DNA of 64,000 nt from Corticicoccus populi (GTDB lineage: Bacteria; Bacillota; Bacilli; Staphylococcales; Salinicoccaceae): positions 62,001-126,000 of the forward strand of contig NZ_JBHUOQ010000005.1 of the NCBI RefSeq assembly GCF_042686195.1, in the 5' to 3' direction. This document shows positions 36,183 through 44,608 of this stretch, piece by piece. A model generated the notes under the pieces. That model was not told the origin of the DNA and ran no database searches. It was given only the letters and a program-made list of their open reading frames with translations. Made by a program: the position numbers and the translations under genes. Each line of letters begins with the position of its first letter. Position 1 is the stretch's first letter.

Positions 36183-36720
36183 TATTACGCTTCCTTTCCT
36201 GACTTTTTTCTCTTTCTGTAACTATCCTGTAATGATGCATTTCATGTATTTTCAATAACATGATGGTCTGAATCACATTCGGATATCCAGGTACGGGGTC
36301 AGGATACCGGATCCAGAGTCTGTCATCATTATCTAAACGCCTGATAATATTAAGTATTTTTTCTGTTTCCGATTCGAGCATCAGACGCAGCTCGCCTTTT
36401 GAGTATTCTCTTTTCATCGAAGGATTAAGTATTCGTGGTGCGTTCATCGTTTGCCCCGCATAAATATTATCCATGGTATCATGAATTGCTTTAACCTTAA
36501 ACCCGCCAATCCTCCTAATCATTTTCGAAACCGGCAGATAGATTTCAGAGACGATCCGCGTTAATTTTAACAGAAGATAACAGTGGTACACCACTTCACC
36601 AACACTCCACTTATCCGCTTCTGCTCTTTTATAAATATCTCCGTTGAATATTTCAGAGCTGAAGTATTGATTCCTTACCGCATCCAGCTCTTTGAACATC
36701 TCATCAATATCTTTATTCAC
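36166..36720 (-). CDS. DinB-like four-helix-bundle protein
   Basis: A 184-residue alpha-helical protein of the DinB/YfiT metalloenzyme superfamily. The metal-binding His pattern is visible: His in GEVVYHCYLLLKL near residue 46 and the HEMHHYRIV cluster near 160. The start is a GTG with AGAGGAG eight bases upstream. It overlaps dsdA by 17 bases, so the two genes are co-translated. Bacillithiol-S-transferases belong to the same superfamily, but no specific activity can be assigned. Confidence 0.75.
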   Translation of the reverse strand: MNKDIDEMFKELDAVRNQYFSSEIFNGDIYKRAEADKWSVGEVVYHCYLLLKLTRIVSEIYLPVSKMIRRIGGFKVKAIHDTMDNIYAGQTMNAPRILNPSMKREYSKGELRLMLESETEKILNIIRRLDNDDRLWIRYPDPVPGYPNVIQTIMLLKIHEMHHYRIVTEREKSQERKRNNGTVK

Positions 36721-36747
36721 ATCATCATCTCCTCTAAGGCATTACAG

Positions 36748-37596
36748 TCACGGCTGTTCACTGCGGGAATTTCTAATTTCCTGAACTTTCGGCGTAACCA
36801 CCTGTATCAACGATATAATAAATAAAATAATTCCTGCTGAAAAAAGTACAGAACCTGTTAATTCCGGCAGCTGTGATATATTCCCGGATACAATATTCGA
36901 AAGTGTCCCTCTGACAATGTCAAACAGATGACCTGTCTCCAACGTTCTGAATACGTACGTATTTACAGCCTGTCCTGTCAGAAAACAACTGAGGCCTAAG
37001 AAAAACAGTACTGGTGCCAGCCGATTCACTTTCCGTAAATAGTGATTATTTGATGAAACATGAAACCGTCTGACTGCCAGTACAGGCAGCACAATAATAA
37101 AGAAACAAATCACTGCCGTAACTGCCTGGGCAAAAAAGCTGACCAGGCCGGTTAACAAGAAATGTGACAGCAGTGTTTCCTGCCACCAATAGTGGTTCAA
37201 TGTATCTGTCACTGCTGCACGCGGCCCCGGAAACAGCCAGGTCCCAAGAATAACCATTAAGTTTAGTGTAATCAAAGGCAGTGCAATTAAAAACCCGCCG
37301 AAAAATATACGCTGTATAATATGCGGAAAATTAAGATCCTTATCCCACATGATGGACGCAGTATAACATAAAGATAAAAAAGCAGGTATCAGTATCGGCA
37401 GAGCTCCCAGTATACGACTGCCCGCAGTATCATAAAAGCTGTCTATAACACCCGCAATCGACAATAGAATTAAAGGAATCATAAAATATAAAAACTTTGT
37501 TCTGTATATCTTCTCAAGCTCTTCCTTAAAAAATGTTTGGTGTGTATTCTCATACAATAGAAATCCCGCCTGACTATATTGATTTCTTTCATACAT
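36748..37596 (-). CDS. Hypothetical polytopic membrane protein
   Basis: A 282-residue protein with about six membrane helices: near 35-53, 63-82, 95-118, 140-172, 193-212 and 240-265. The N-terminal about 30 residues are cytoplasmic and polar. AGAGGGT precedes the ATG. It lies upstream of the DinB-like gene and dsdA on the same strand with a 27-base gap, so it may be the first gene of a three-gene operon. No family is recognised; it does not look like a known amino acid permease. Confidence 0.65.
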   Translation of the reverse strand: MYERNQYSQAGFLLYENTHQTFFKEELEKIYRTKFLYFMIPLILLSIAGVIDSFYDTAGSRILGALPILIPAFLSLCYTASIMWDKDLNFPHIIQRIFFGGFLIALPLITLNLMVILGTWLFPGPRAAVTDTLNHYWWQETLLSHFLLTGLVSFFAQAVTAVICFFIIVLPVLAVRRFHVSSNNHYLRKVNRLAPVLFFLGLSCFLTGQAVNTYVFRTLETGHLFDIVRGTLSNIVSGNISQLPELTGSVLFSAGIILFIISLIQVVTPKVQEIRNSRSEQP

Positions 37597-37641
37597 ACCC
37601 TCTTTTAATATATATTAGCCGTAATTTATTCCATTAAAAAA

Positions 37642-37658
37642 ACGGACCCTCAGTCCGT
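37642..37658 (-). terminator. Terminator downstream of the NAD(P)H-binding protein gene
   Basis: Read leftward, ACGGAC-TGAGG-GTCCGT is followed by seven T. It lies between the stop of the gene at 37667 and the membrane protein gene. Confidence 0.85.
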
Positions 37659-37666
37659 CTCTTTAA

Positions 37667-38326
37667 TTACACTTGTTTTACTGCCTCATCAATATATGTA
37701 CTGCCTGACAGCACATCAAATGATTTGCCGATTGTGTTTGTGTTATTGAGAGCTGACACAATGACTGATGCAACATCTTCTCTTGGAATCGTGTCATGTT
37801 CCAGGTTTTCGGATATTGTTACCTGCCCTGTCCCCGCATCATTCAAGAGTCTGCCCGGACGGACGATTGTGTAGTCCAGCTCGAGCCCGCTCTTTTCAAG
37901 CCAGTCATCTGCATAAAATTTAGCAGCCCTGTAATACCCTTTACTTTTTAATGCATCAGGATCTTTGTGCCATTTATGTGCGCCCAGTGCACTCACCATA
38001 ATATAACGTTTGACATCTTTTTTCTTCGCAGCTTCCATTGACTTAATTGCCCCGTCAAGATCAATCAGCATTGTTTTATCTGCACCTGTGTGTCCGCCGG
38101 AACCTGCTGCAAAAACAACAGCATCCACTCCTTGAAACACTTCAGCAAGTGTTTCAATGGAATCTTCCAAATCAGCTTTTACTGATTCAACACCCTCTGA
38201 TTCGAATGTCTCCTTTTGACTGTCTTCTCTGACCATTGCGATTGGTGTATGTTGATTGGAATCGCTCAATTTCTTAACCAGATGACTTCCAATCTGACCG
38301 TTTGCACCTATGACCAATACTTTCAT
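37667..38326 (-). CDS. NAD(P)H-binding protein, atypical SDR (YwnB/YhfK-like)
   Basis: A 219-residue Rossmann protein starting MKVLVIGANGQIGSHLVKKL, the GxxGxxG motif of atypical/extended SDRs. The body (VDAVVFAAGSGGHTGADKT, YIMVSALGAHKW, YTIVRPGRLLNDAGTG) matches the flavin-reductase-like NAD(P)-binding family found widely in Bacilli. I place the start at 38326, where GGAGGT is seven bases upstream; in-frame upstream codons lack a site. The reaction is unknown; relatives are annotated as epimerases or NAD(P)H azoreductases without proof. Confidence 0.85.
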   Translation of the reverse strand: MKVLVIGANGQIGSHLVKKLSDSNQHTPIAMVREDSQKETFESEGVESVKADLEDSIETLAEVFQGVDAVVFAAGSGGHTGADKTMLIDLDGAIKSMEAAKKKDVKRYIMVSALGAHKWHKDPDALKSKGYYRAAKFYADDWLEKSGLELDYTIVRPGRLLNDAGTGQVTISENLEHDTIPREDVASVIVSALNNTNTIGKSFDVLSGSTYIDEAVKQV

Positions 38327-38506
38327 TTCCCATACCTCCATAATGTCTTCGATAACTTCAATTGGAAATAAATCATTCTTATTTCTAACCGCTTCCAATG
38401 AATTTAAATACTATGCTATCATTCATGGTAATGTTTCTCATGGATTATGCCTGCACACTACTCATACTCTGATTAATAAATTTAAAATGATAAAGGAGCT
38501 CTGACT

Positions 38507-39436
38507 ATGATTTCATACATAAATGAAAGTCTTAAAGTAATAAATAAAAAGGAGATGGCCTGGCAAAAAGAAAACATACCGCCTTTAAAGGCTGATGAGA
38601 TACTGATAAAAACCACCGCCACTGCTGTAAGTACTGCTTCGGAACTCGCTGTTTACAACAATCATAATACATCAATACCTGTTCAATCCGGCTATGAGAG
38701 TGTTGGAATCATTGTAGATGTTGGAACTGATATCAGCTTATTTAAGATTGGCGACCGTGTACTTTCATTCTATGGACACCAGACATTTTCAGTTTTAAAT
38801 GAAAATCAAATCATTAAAATTCCGGATGATATTTCAACTAAAACTGCCCTCCTTGCCATTCTTTCCTGCGATTCAGCAAAAGGTGCCGTAAAAATAAATC
38901 CTCAAACAGATGACCATGTGATCATTACCGGAGCTGGAACGATGGGACTGCTTACTTTATTCTATTTAAAAAATAAATATCACATAAAAAGAGTGGATAT
39001 AATTGATCCGGATGTAAAAAGACTAACCGCTGCAGAATTATTAGATGCTGATGAAGTTTATACATACAGCCCCAATGGATTGGAAAACACATATGATACA
39101 GGATTTGAGTGCTCTGATAATGATTCAGCTTTTAGACATCTTCAAAAATTAGTAAAACCTAACGCTGCAATCTGTGTCTTATCAGACGGAAACAATGGTT
39201 CATTCAACTTATCTCAAGACTTCTTTGATAAGGAGCTGAGCATCGTAAAATCAAATGACGGATATAATTATCATGCCCATGCCGATTGGTTATTTTCAAT
39301 TGAACAAAATAAATTAAAACAACTTAATAATATTTTTGATATGGAAGTACATCAAACAGATTTAATCACTCTGTTTGAGCATCTCGACAATCAGACCGTA
39401 CAGCCGATTAAAGTTCTTGTTCACTATTCGGAATAA
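38507..39436 (+). CDS. MDR-superfamily (zinc-type alcohol dehydrogenase-like) protein lacking the catalytic Cys
   Basis: A 309-residue medium-chain dehydrogenase/reductase. The N-terminal GroES-like half (about 1-120) has GYESVGIIVDVGTDIS and KIGDRVLSF, and the Rossmann motif ITGAGTMGLLTL begins near 143. Where zinc-dependent members have a Cys-Gly-Ser-Asp catalytic-zinc motif, this one reads VSTASELAVY, and no structural four-Cys lobe is present, so it is probably zinc-independent. It is shorter than usual family members. AAAGGAG precedes the ATG. It is nearest to BchC/threonine-dehydrogenase-like proteins by eye; the substrate is unknown. Confidence 0.8.
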   Translation: MISYINESLKVINKKEMAWQKENIPPLKADEILIKTTATAVSTASELAVYNNHNTSIPVQSGYESVGIIVDVGTDISLFKIGDRVLSFYGHQTFSVLNENQIIKIPDDISTKTALLAILSCDSAKGAVKINPQTDDHVIITGAGTMGLLTLFYLKNKYHIKRVDIIDPDVKRLTAAELLDADEVYTYSPNGLENTYDTGFECSDNDSAFRHLQKLVKPNAAICVLSDGNNGSFNLSQDFFDKELSIVKSNDGYNYHAHADWLFSIEQNKLKQLNNIFDMEVHQTDLITLFEHLDNQTVQPIKVLVHYSE

Positions 39437-39529
39437 ATGATAAAAATTATCTTAATGAATAATATTCTAAAAAACCAATGAATGTTTAACTATAGAAATA
39501 TATGGTAAAAGTATATTGTGGTGATTTTA

Positions 39530-39961
39530 ATGAAAGTAATGATTAGAAGGGACAGCAGATTCCCCTCTCCTCAGAAGAAGATGAATATACAAATCGATAA
39601 TAAAAAGATCTCAGAAATTGAAAACCATCAGGTGCTGGAAATGAGTTCGGTGAAGGAAAAGGCTGCAGTCAGCGCTTCACACTTTGCATCAAACAGTAAT
39701 AAAATCTCTGTTTCAGACGGGGATGAAGTAAAGTTGACCAGCCGGAAAATAAATAAATTAATCTACTTCTTATCTATTTTTATGCTCATTGTCACGCCTG
39801 TATTATTTGGTGTTTCACAACTGAATCAAGCCTTGTTATATGATGTCGTTCCTTTCAACACTTATATTTCAGCTGTAGCAGTATTTTTGATTACATTATC
39901 ACTTTCAGGTATCCATATGTACAGACTTGATATTGTCACATCCGGCCGTAACGTTTCGTAA
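39530..39961 (+). CDS. SDGD-motif membrane protein, paralogue 1 of 4
   Basis: A 143-residue protein with a soluble, probably beta-rich N-terminal domain (about 1-75) followed by two membrane helices (about 80-100 and 110-130). The domain contains the block INLIDNKKISEIE-type strand and NKISVSDGDEVKLTSRKIN, which recurs in the three following genes. The ATG at 39530 has a GTGGTGA site; the GTG 12 bases upstream is part of it. The N-terminus (MKVMIRRDSRFPS) is positively charged. No known family is recognised. It is first of a five-gene run of small membrane proteins. Confidence 0.7.
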   Translation: MKVMIRRDSRFPSPQKKMNIQIDNKKISEIENHQVLEMSSVKEKAAVSASHFASNSNKISVSDGDEVKLTSRKINKLIYFLSIFMLIVTPVLFGVSQLNQALLYDVVPFNTYISAVAVFLITLSLSGIHMYRLDIVTSGRNVS

Positions 39962-40013
39962 TTCTTGTTGTAACTATGATCTGCTCCAGAAAATTCAATC
40001 AGGAGGATTGATT

Positions 40014-40454
40014 ATGACACTTAAAATTAAAAGAAGAACCCGGTGGTACAATGTTTTTTATAATATAAAAATAAAGCTCAATGGTGAAAAAGTCTCAGAG
40101 CTTGAAGACCACAAAGAAGTAGAAATTAATATGCCGGAAGACAATATGGAATTGGAAACCGATCAATTTGCGACTTTAAGTAATAAAATAAGTGTGTCTG
40201 ACGGTGACCACGTACTGATTACCAGTAGAAGAATCATGACATTCGCACACTTACTGGGGCTCTCCATCCTTATGATTGCCTCCTCGATATTTCTGTACAT
40301 GACGAATTATCATCGTTCATATATGTTAGGGCAGGAAAATTTCTTTATTCCCTATCTCATTTTAATTCCATTGATATTGTTTACGTTGATAGTTGGCATG
40401 AAGCCCAATAAAGTAGAAGTCGTATCAAAATCCACGTACGACAGTACTAAGTAA
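40014..40454 (+). CDS. SDGD-motif membrane protein, paralogue 2 of 4
   Basis: A 146-residue protein with the same plan: an N-terminal LKIKRRTRWYNVFYNIKIKL strand pattern, a KLNGEKVSELEDHKEV loop, the shared NKISVSDGDHVLITSRRI near 60-77, then two membrane helices (about 80-100 and 112-132). AGGAGG lies at ideal distance from the ATG at 40014, which excludes longer upstream in-frame starts. The 52-base gap to paralogue 1 supports one transcript. Function unknown. Confidence 0.72.
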   Translation: MTLKIKRRTRWYNVFYNIKIKLNGEKVSELEDHKEVEINMPEDNMELETDQFATLSNKISVSDGDHVLITSRRIMTFAHLLGLSILMIASSIFLYMTNYHRSYMLGQENFFIPYLILIPLILFTLIVGMKPNKVEVVSKSTYDSTK

Positions 40455-40466
40455 GGTGGAGGTAAG

Positions 40467-40889
40467 ATGCATATTACAATTAAGAGAGAAACAGGGTTTA
40501 TTGGGGCCATGATAAAAACCAAAATTCAATTGAACGGAGAAACAGCCGGAAAGATTTCACTTGGCGAAGAAAAAAAGATCAGCCTTTCTGAACCTTCAAT
40601 GGAAATCAGGGCATCGCAATCAGGAATTACAAGTGATAGAAAGACCGTATCTGACGGTGACTTTATCATTTTGAAGAATAAACGAGTGAATATAATATTA
40701 TGCTGGATCTCACTCTTGATGATTGGGTTATCGCCGACACTTTTCAGTTCTTTGTCCGGGCAGCCAGTCGTTTTCCCCAATGGACTGGTCTATATGCTGC
40801 CTTTTATAATTATCGGCTTTCTGTCGGCGAGGAGAATGTACAAATTTGAAATAAAACGTGAAGAAGTCCCTGAAAATAATGACTCATGA
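40467..40889 (+). CDS. SDGD-motif membrane protein, paralogue 3 of 4
   Basis: A 140-residue member of the tandem family. It keeps the basic N-terminus ITIKRETGFIGAMIKTKIQL, the NGETAGKI loop and DRKTVSDGDFIILKNKRVN, though the Asn of NK is replaced and the family Gln-Phe core is altered (SQSGITS), making it the most diverged copy. Two membrane helices follow. GGTGGAGG precedes the ATG, 12 bases after paralogue 2. Function unknown. Confidence 0.72.
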   Translation: MHITIKRETGFIGAMIKTKIQLNGETAGKISLGEEKKISLSEPSMEIRASQSGITSDRKTVSDGDFIILKNKRVNIILCWISLLMIGLSPTLFSSLSGQPVVFPNGLVYMLPFIIIGFLSARRMYKFEIKREEVPENNDS

Positions 40890-40921
40890 TTAACTGATAC
40901 TTTGAGATAAGGAGAATAGAT

Positions 40922-41329
40922 ATGCCGGTAAAAATTAAAAGAATACCCGATTCATCCTTAAACGGAATCGCCTCAAATATAAAAGTAAAGCTGAACGGTG
41001 AAAAGATCGGTGCACTTTCGTATGAAGAAGAAATGGATGTTGACCTGCCTGAACGTGAAGCAGAACTCAGTGTCAGTCAATTTCTTATAATCAGTAATAA
41101 AGTCACTGTCTCGGACGGTGATCATGTACAAATCAGCTTCAGGAAGTTTAATATGATTATCGGGCCTGTCCTCATGGTAATGATGATACTGATACCACTC
41201 TTATTTTCAATTGAGGGAGTGACGCGTCTATTGATTATGCTGCCTTTTCTTCTAGCAGTGTTTTTTGTAGGAATTTGTATGCTGAAGCTGGAAGTTTCAG
41301 CTAAAGATACACAGGAATTTTCCGGATAG
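40922..41329 (+). CDS. SDGD-motif membrane protein, paralogue 4 of 4
   Basis: A 135-residue member of the family. It has VKIKRIPDSSLNGIASNIKV, KLNGEKIGALSYEEE and NKVTVSDGDHVQISFRKFN, followed by two membrane helices near 80-98 and 103-120. AAGGAGAATAGAT precedes the ATG. Paralogues 2 and 4 look the closest pair (shared KLNGEK and DGDHV). Four adjacent copies imply local duplication with separate roles or hetero-oligomers. Confidence 0.72.
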   Translation: MPVKIKRIPDSSLNGIASNIKVKLNGEKIGALSYEEEMDVDLPEREAELSVSQFLIISNKVTVSDGDHVQISFRKFNMIIGPVLMVMMILIPLLFSIEGVTRLLIMLPFLLAVFFVGICMLKLEVSAKDTQEFSG

Positions 41330-41366
41330 AATTTTGAACTCTAAACATTTTACGTGGTAATAATAC

Positions 41367-41789
41367 ATGAAAGATTTAATAATCAGAATCGGTCTAACTA
41401 TAGGTTTAACAGCAATAATAACGGGCTCATTTTTATATGATTACGCATTTATGAATGGCTACCTGCAGTATGGTCCAATGATAACTTTTATCGTGGTTGT
41501 TATTATTATGGCTGGATACGAACATTTTTTTCAGAAAGATGACAAAGATTCCGAGGATGAAACAACTGAAGAGCCGCCTGCAGACTTTGGTTATGTCGTA
41601 AAAACATCTCTTTTCCTGATTTATGTTATTCTCCTCGCTTCAATATTGAAGCTCATATTCGGTCCTCCTGTAAGTTCAGTCTATGATACCGGAAGTATGG
41701 ACTTCTGGATACCTTTCATTATATTAAGTATAATGATGTCTTACAGAGTATGGCGCAGCGGTCAGTCTGATGATTCCGGATCACAATAA
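41367..41789 (+). CDS. Small membrane protein following the SDGD cluster
   Basis: A 140-residue protein with about four membrane helices (7-26, 34-50, 72-92, 108-126) and an acidic loop at about 53-67 (FQKDDKDSEDETTEE). It does not share the SDGD domain, but starts 37 bases after paralogue 4 on the same strand and ends at a terminator, so it closes the operon. The ribosome site GTGG is weak. No family is recognised. Confidence 0.6.
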   Translation: MKDLIIRIGLTIGLTAIITGSFLYDYAFMNGYLQYGPMITFIVVVIIMAGYEHFFQKDDKDSEDETTEEPPADFGYVVKTSLFLIYVILLASILKLIFGPPVSSVYDTGSMDFWIPFIILSIMMSYRVWRSGQSDDSGSQ

Positions 41790-41821
41790 AAATGAGCAGT
41801 CCTCAAAAGGCTGCTCATTTT
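41790..41821. terminator. Bidirectional terminator
   Basis: AAATGAGCAG-t-CCT pairs with AGG-CTGCTCATTT around CAAA, ending the SDGD operon and facing the acetyltransferase gene. Confidence 0.88.
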
Positions 41822-41834
41822 ATATCACGCTGTT

Positions 41835-42416
41835 TTATCTGTTAATCTTATCTTCAAGACTGGATAAAATTTTTGCCGGATTACCGCCGACTATGGTATT
41901 TTCAGGCACATCTTTTGTCACCACTGCCCCTGCAGCAACGACGGAATTTTCTCCGATTGTCACTCCCGGCAGAATGGTTGCATTTGAACCAATCCAGGAA
42001 TTCCTTTCGAGGGTCACAGGCTTTAAATACATCGTGCCCCTGTTATCCGGTGCAAAATCATGATTGATAGTTGCAATCACAACATTATGACCAATTAAAC
42101 TGCCGTCACCAATCGAAATTCTGCCTTGATCCTGAAATCTGCATCCTGAGTTGATGAATACATTCTTTCCTATAGATGTATTTTTTCCGAAGTCAGAGGT
42201 GAATGGTAAGAACATCTTAAACCCTTCATCAAGTACCTGCCCGATGATTTTCGACATCTCCACTCTAACCTCTTCGTCAGTGAATACACCGTTGTTCATC
42301 GCGGCACATAACTGCCTGGTCTGCATCGAGACCTTATTCATCTCCTGATTGATTTCTGAACCGGCAGGCAGCAGTTTCTCATCGTTCATTCTTGATAACA
42401 ATTCTGTAAGCTCCAT
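41835..42416 (-). CDS. Sugar O-acetyltransferase (LacA/NodL family, LbH fold)
   Basis: A 193-residue left-handed beta-helix acetyltransferase. The hexapeptide repeats run from about 60 to 180, with the catalytic His in ATINHDFAPDNRG and acetyl-CoA contacts in GSNATILPGVTIGENSVVAAGAV. The N-terminal part lacks the standard Mac domain seen in the protein at 1-420. GAGAGGAG precedes the ATG at 42416. It starts just after the DUF1905 stop in a leftward cluster with DUF1905 and VOC genes. Substrate unknown. Confidence 0.86.
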   Translation of the reverse strand: MELTELLSRMNDEKLLPAGSEINQEMNKVSMQTRQLCAAMNNGVFTDEEVRVEMSKIIGQVLDEGFKMFLPFTSDFGKNTSIGKNVFINSGCRFQDQGRISIGDGSLIGHNVVIATINHDFAPDNRGTMYLKPVTLERNSWIGSNATILPGVTIGENSVVAAGAVVTKDVPENTIVGGNPAKILSSLEDKINR

Positions 42417-42420
42417 ACTA

Positions 42421-42708
42421 TTAACTCCTCTCAACAACAGTAACCCTAATCACATCTCCAGGTCTTTTACCGATTGTTTCCCGTATATCTTTCCGGACAC
42501 CGATAATATAACATATTGAACCGTCATGACGTTTAACACCCATATTAACAATACTGCCGTCATACGGGACTTCATCAAATGTTGCGCTGACTTTAACCCG
42601 TCCCTTTCCAAACTCTTCTTTTATATCATAAGGGAACTCAACATATGCACCATCAATATCCGGAACTTTTTGTATTTCAGCTTCATATTCAAACACTTTA
42701 GCTGTCAT
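42421..42708 (-). CDS. DUF1905 domain-containing protein
   Basis: A 95-residue beta-barrel protein of the DUF1905 family. Characteristic parts are DGAYVEFPYDIKEEFGKGRVKVSATFD and the C-terminal IGVRKDIRETIGKRPGDVIRVTV. It starts immediately at the stop of the VOC gene and is followed closely by the acetyltransferase, which indicates one operon. Family members are small stand-alone proteins or fused to YdeI/OmdA domains; no biochemical role is established. Confidence 0.85.
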   Translation of the reverse strand: MTAKVFEYEAEIQKVPDIDGAYVEFPYDIKEEFGKGRVKVSATFDEVPYDGSIVNMGVKRHDGSICYIIGVRKDIRETIGKRPGDVIRVTVVERS

Positions 42709-43143
42709 TTATTCGAATTCCTTACTTAAAAAATCTATACGTTCTTCAAATGAAACTTCACGGTGGATTTCATGGAGCATCCATACATAACCGTTATTAT
42801 CGGAAAACATTGCGTTTGTCACACCCATTGCTTCCATATATGTCACCGGCTGAACCTCCTTTGCACCTGAAGCTATCGCTTTGTCGAACGTGTTTTGGAT
42901 ATCTGAAACAAGCACATTAAACCAAAATGACTGGTTATCTCCTTCTTTAGGCGCAAACAACTGATACGGCGGATTTTCATCCAGCATGTGAAAACGTGTA
43001 CCGCCTGTAGAAAATACTATTTCATTATTGCCTCTTTTAAAATTCGTTTCTTCAATGACTTCAACATCAAATATTGCTCTGTACTGCTCCAAAGCTGCTT
43101 TTACATCTTTAACTACAAAATCAAATTCAACACCCTTAATCAT
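42709..43143 (-). CDS. VOC family protein (PhnB/glyoxalase-like)
   Basis: A 144-residue glyoxalase-fold protein. Its two beta-alpha-beta-beta-beta modules include VEFDFVVKDVKAALEQYRAIF and the closing SDNNGYVWMLHEIHREVSFEER, which resembles PhnB-type VOC proteins. I choose the ATG at 43143 with GGAG seven bases upstream; an ATG at 43164 has no site. It precedes DUF1905 directly. The ligand is unknown. Confidence 0.83.
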   Translation of the reverse strand: MIKGVEFDFVVKDVKAALEQYRAIFDVEVIEETNFKRGNNEIVFSTGGTRFHMLDENPPYQLFAPKEGDNQSFWFNVLVSDIQNTFDKAIASGAKEVQPVTYMEAMGVTNAMFSDNNGYVWMLHEIHREVSFEERIDFLSKEFE

Positions 43144-43167
43144 CGCATCATCTCCAGACTTCATATT

Positions 43168-43998
43168 TTAATTAAAATCCACTTCAAGCAAAATCGGCGT
43201 GTGATCCTGTCTTGTACCTGAAGAAAGCATTTCGGATTTCACAACTTTATCTTTGGCACGGTCGCTGATGAGCCAGTAATCAATTCTCCAACCGGAATTA
43301 TTGATCTTACTTGTCTTGGCACGCTGGTTCCACCATGAATACACACCAGTAACATCACCATTTACATGACGGAATGTATCTGTAAAACCTGCTGACAGCA
43401 GATTTGTAAATCCTTTCCTCTCTTCATCAGTGAAGCCTGCAGAACGCCGGTTTCTGTCCGGATGGGCAATATCAATCTCCTTGTGTGCAACATTAAAATC
43501 ACCTGTCGCAAGCACTACTTTCTCCTGGTCCAGCGAAGCTAAATATTCTTTATATTTTTCATCCCAAATCTGTCTTTCTGAAAGACGGACGAGTTCCGAT
43601 CCGGAATTCGGTGTATAAACCTGCGTCAAATAAAAATCATCGAACTCAAGTGTAATCATTCTGCCCTCAAAATCCATCGTTGCCGGACCGCCGATTTCAG
43701 GAAATGATGCTTTAGGTGTCAAATGGTTTTTATACAGAAACATTGTCCCTGCATAGCCTTTTCTTGCAGGTTCATTGGAGCTTCTCCACACAATTTCATA
43801 GTCGGGGAACTGTGCCGCGAGTATTTCTACATGTTTCTTTGTCGGACCTTTTGCAGACAGTTTTGTTTCCTGAATCGCAATGATATCAGGATTTTCCCCT
43901 GCCACAGTGTTTAATGCATCTCTTGATAATTCCGCCCTTGCAGAATCACTTGTTAATGCTGCATTCAGTGAGTCTATATTCCATGAGATTAGTTTCAA
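43168..43998 (-). CDS. xth: Exodeoxyribonuclease III (AP endonuclease)
   Basis: Incises abasic sites and removes 3' blocks in base-excision repair. The 276-residue EEP-fold enzyme has the standard motifs: LISWNIDSLN near the start, IQETKLS (metal Glu), VYTPNSG, ATGDFNVAH (Asp/Asn pair), and the terminal RQDHTPILLEV with the catalytic Asp-His. The best start is the TTG at 43998, seven bases after AGGAG; the ATG at 44013 precedes that site. Normal length for bacterial ExoA/Xth. Confidence 0.94.
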   Translation of the reverse strand: MKLISWNIDSLNAALTSDSARAELSRDALNTVAGENPDIIAIQETKLSAKGPTKKHVEILAAQFPDYEIVWRSSNEPARKGYAGTMFLYKNHLTPKASFPEIGGPATMDFEGRMITLEFDDFYLTQVYTPNSGSELVRLSERQIWDEKYKEYLASLDQEKVVLATGDFNVAHKEIDIAHPDRNRRSAGFTDEERKGFTNLLSAGFTDTFRHVNGDVTGVYSWWNQRAKTSKINNSGWRIDYWLISDRAKDKVVKSEMLSSGTRQDHTPILLEVDFN

Positions 43999-44070
43999 TG
44001 TTATTCTCCTCATCTGTCGTTAATTTAAATACTATAGTGAATTTAAGTCTATAATATTCTTTCCCGCCTG

Positions 44071-44586
44071 TCACCGATTATACTTCCAGTATAAAAACAA
44101 TAGTCCTTCCCTGCCGTATAATGGGTCATTCTCAGGGAGCGGCACATTTTTAATATTTTTGAGATTTTCAGGACGCTCCGCCGGTCTTCCATAACAAAAA
44201 TCATATTCTTTACCCTCCGGATATGCACCGATTACAGTAAAGTCATCATCCGCATTCAGTTTCTTATGTCCGAATCCCGCCGGCAGTATCGCTACATCCC
44301 CTTTTTCAAGCTGGATTTTCTCGCCGTGTTCACCGCCGAACTGGACCTCTGCACTCCCTCCGGTGACAATCAGAACTTCATGAGAATTACTGTGATAGTG
44401 ATGAAACGGTGCAATACCATTCTCCCAAATACCGAGCCAGCGGTTTTCACTCAAAATACTTTTTATATCATCTTCAGGATCCACAGCATGTTTGTATATC
44501 AACAATTCAAGCTCAGGATGATTGGGTATGGATCCGTCATCTTTACATTTCAGTGTCTTGATTTCTACATTGTCCATTTTTCTCAT
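44071..44586 (-). CDS. Cupin domain protein
   Basis: A 171-residue single-cupin protein. The two metal-binding motifs are clear: HHYHSNSHEVLIVTGGSAEV (HxH, Glu) and LEKGDVAILPAGFGHK (second His). The start is the ATG at 44586 with GGGGGTG upstream; the GTG 18 bases earlier is inside that site. It lies 22 bases after the second amidohydrolase gene on the same strand and probably belongs to its operon. Cupins of this size are often isomerases or dioxygenases; activity unknown. Confidence 0.84.
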   Translation of the reverse strand: MRKMDNVEIKTLKCKDDGSIPNHPELELLIYKHAVDPEDDIKSILSENRWLGIWENGIAPFHHYHSNSHEVLIVTGGSAEVQFGGEHGEKIQLEKGDVAILPAGFGHKKLNADDDFTVIGAYPEGKEYDFCYGRPAERPENLKNIKNVPLPENDPLYGREGLLFLYWKYNR

Positions 44587-44608
44587 AGAAACACCCCCGT
44601 TCACGAAA

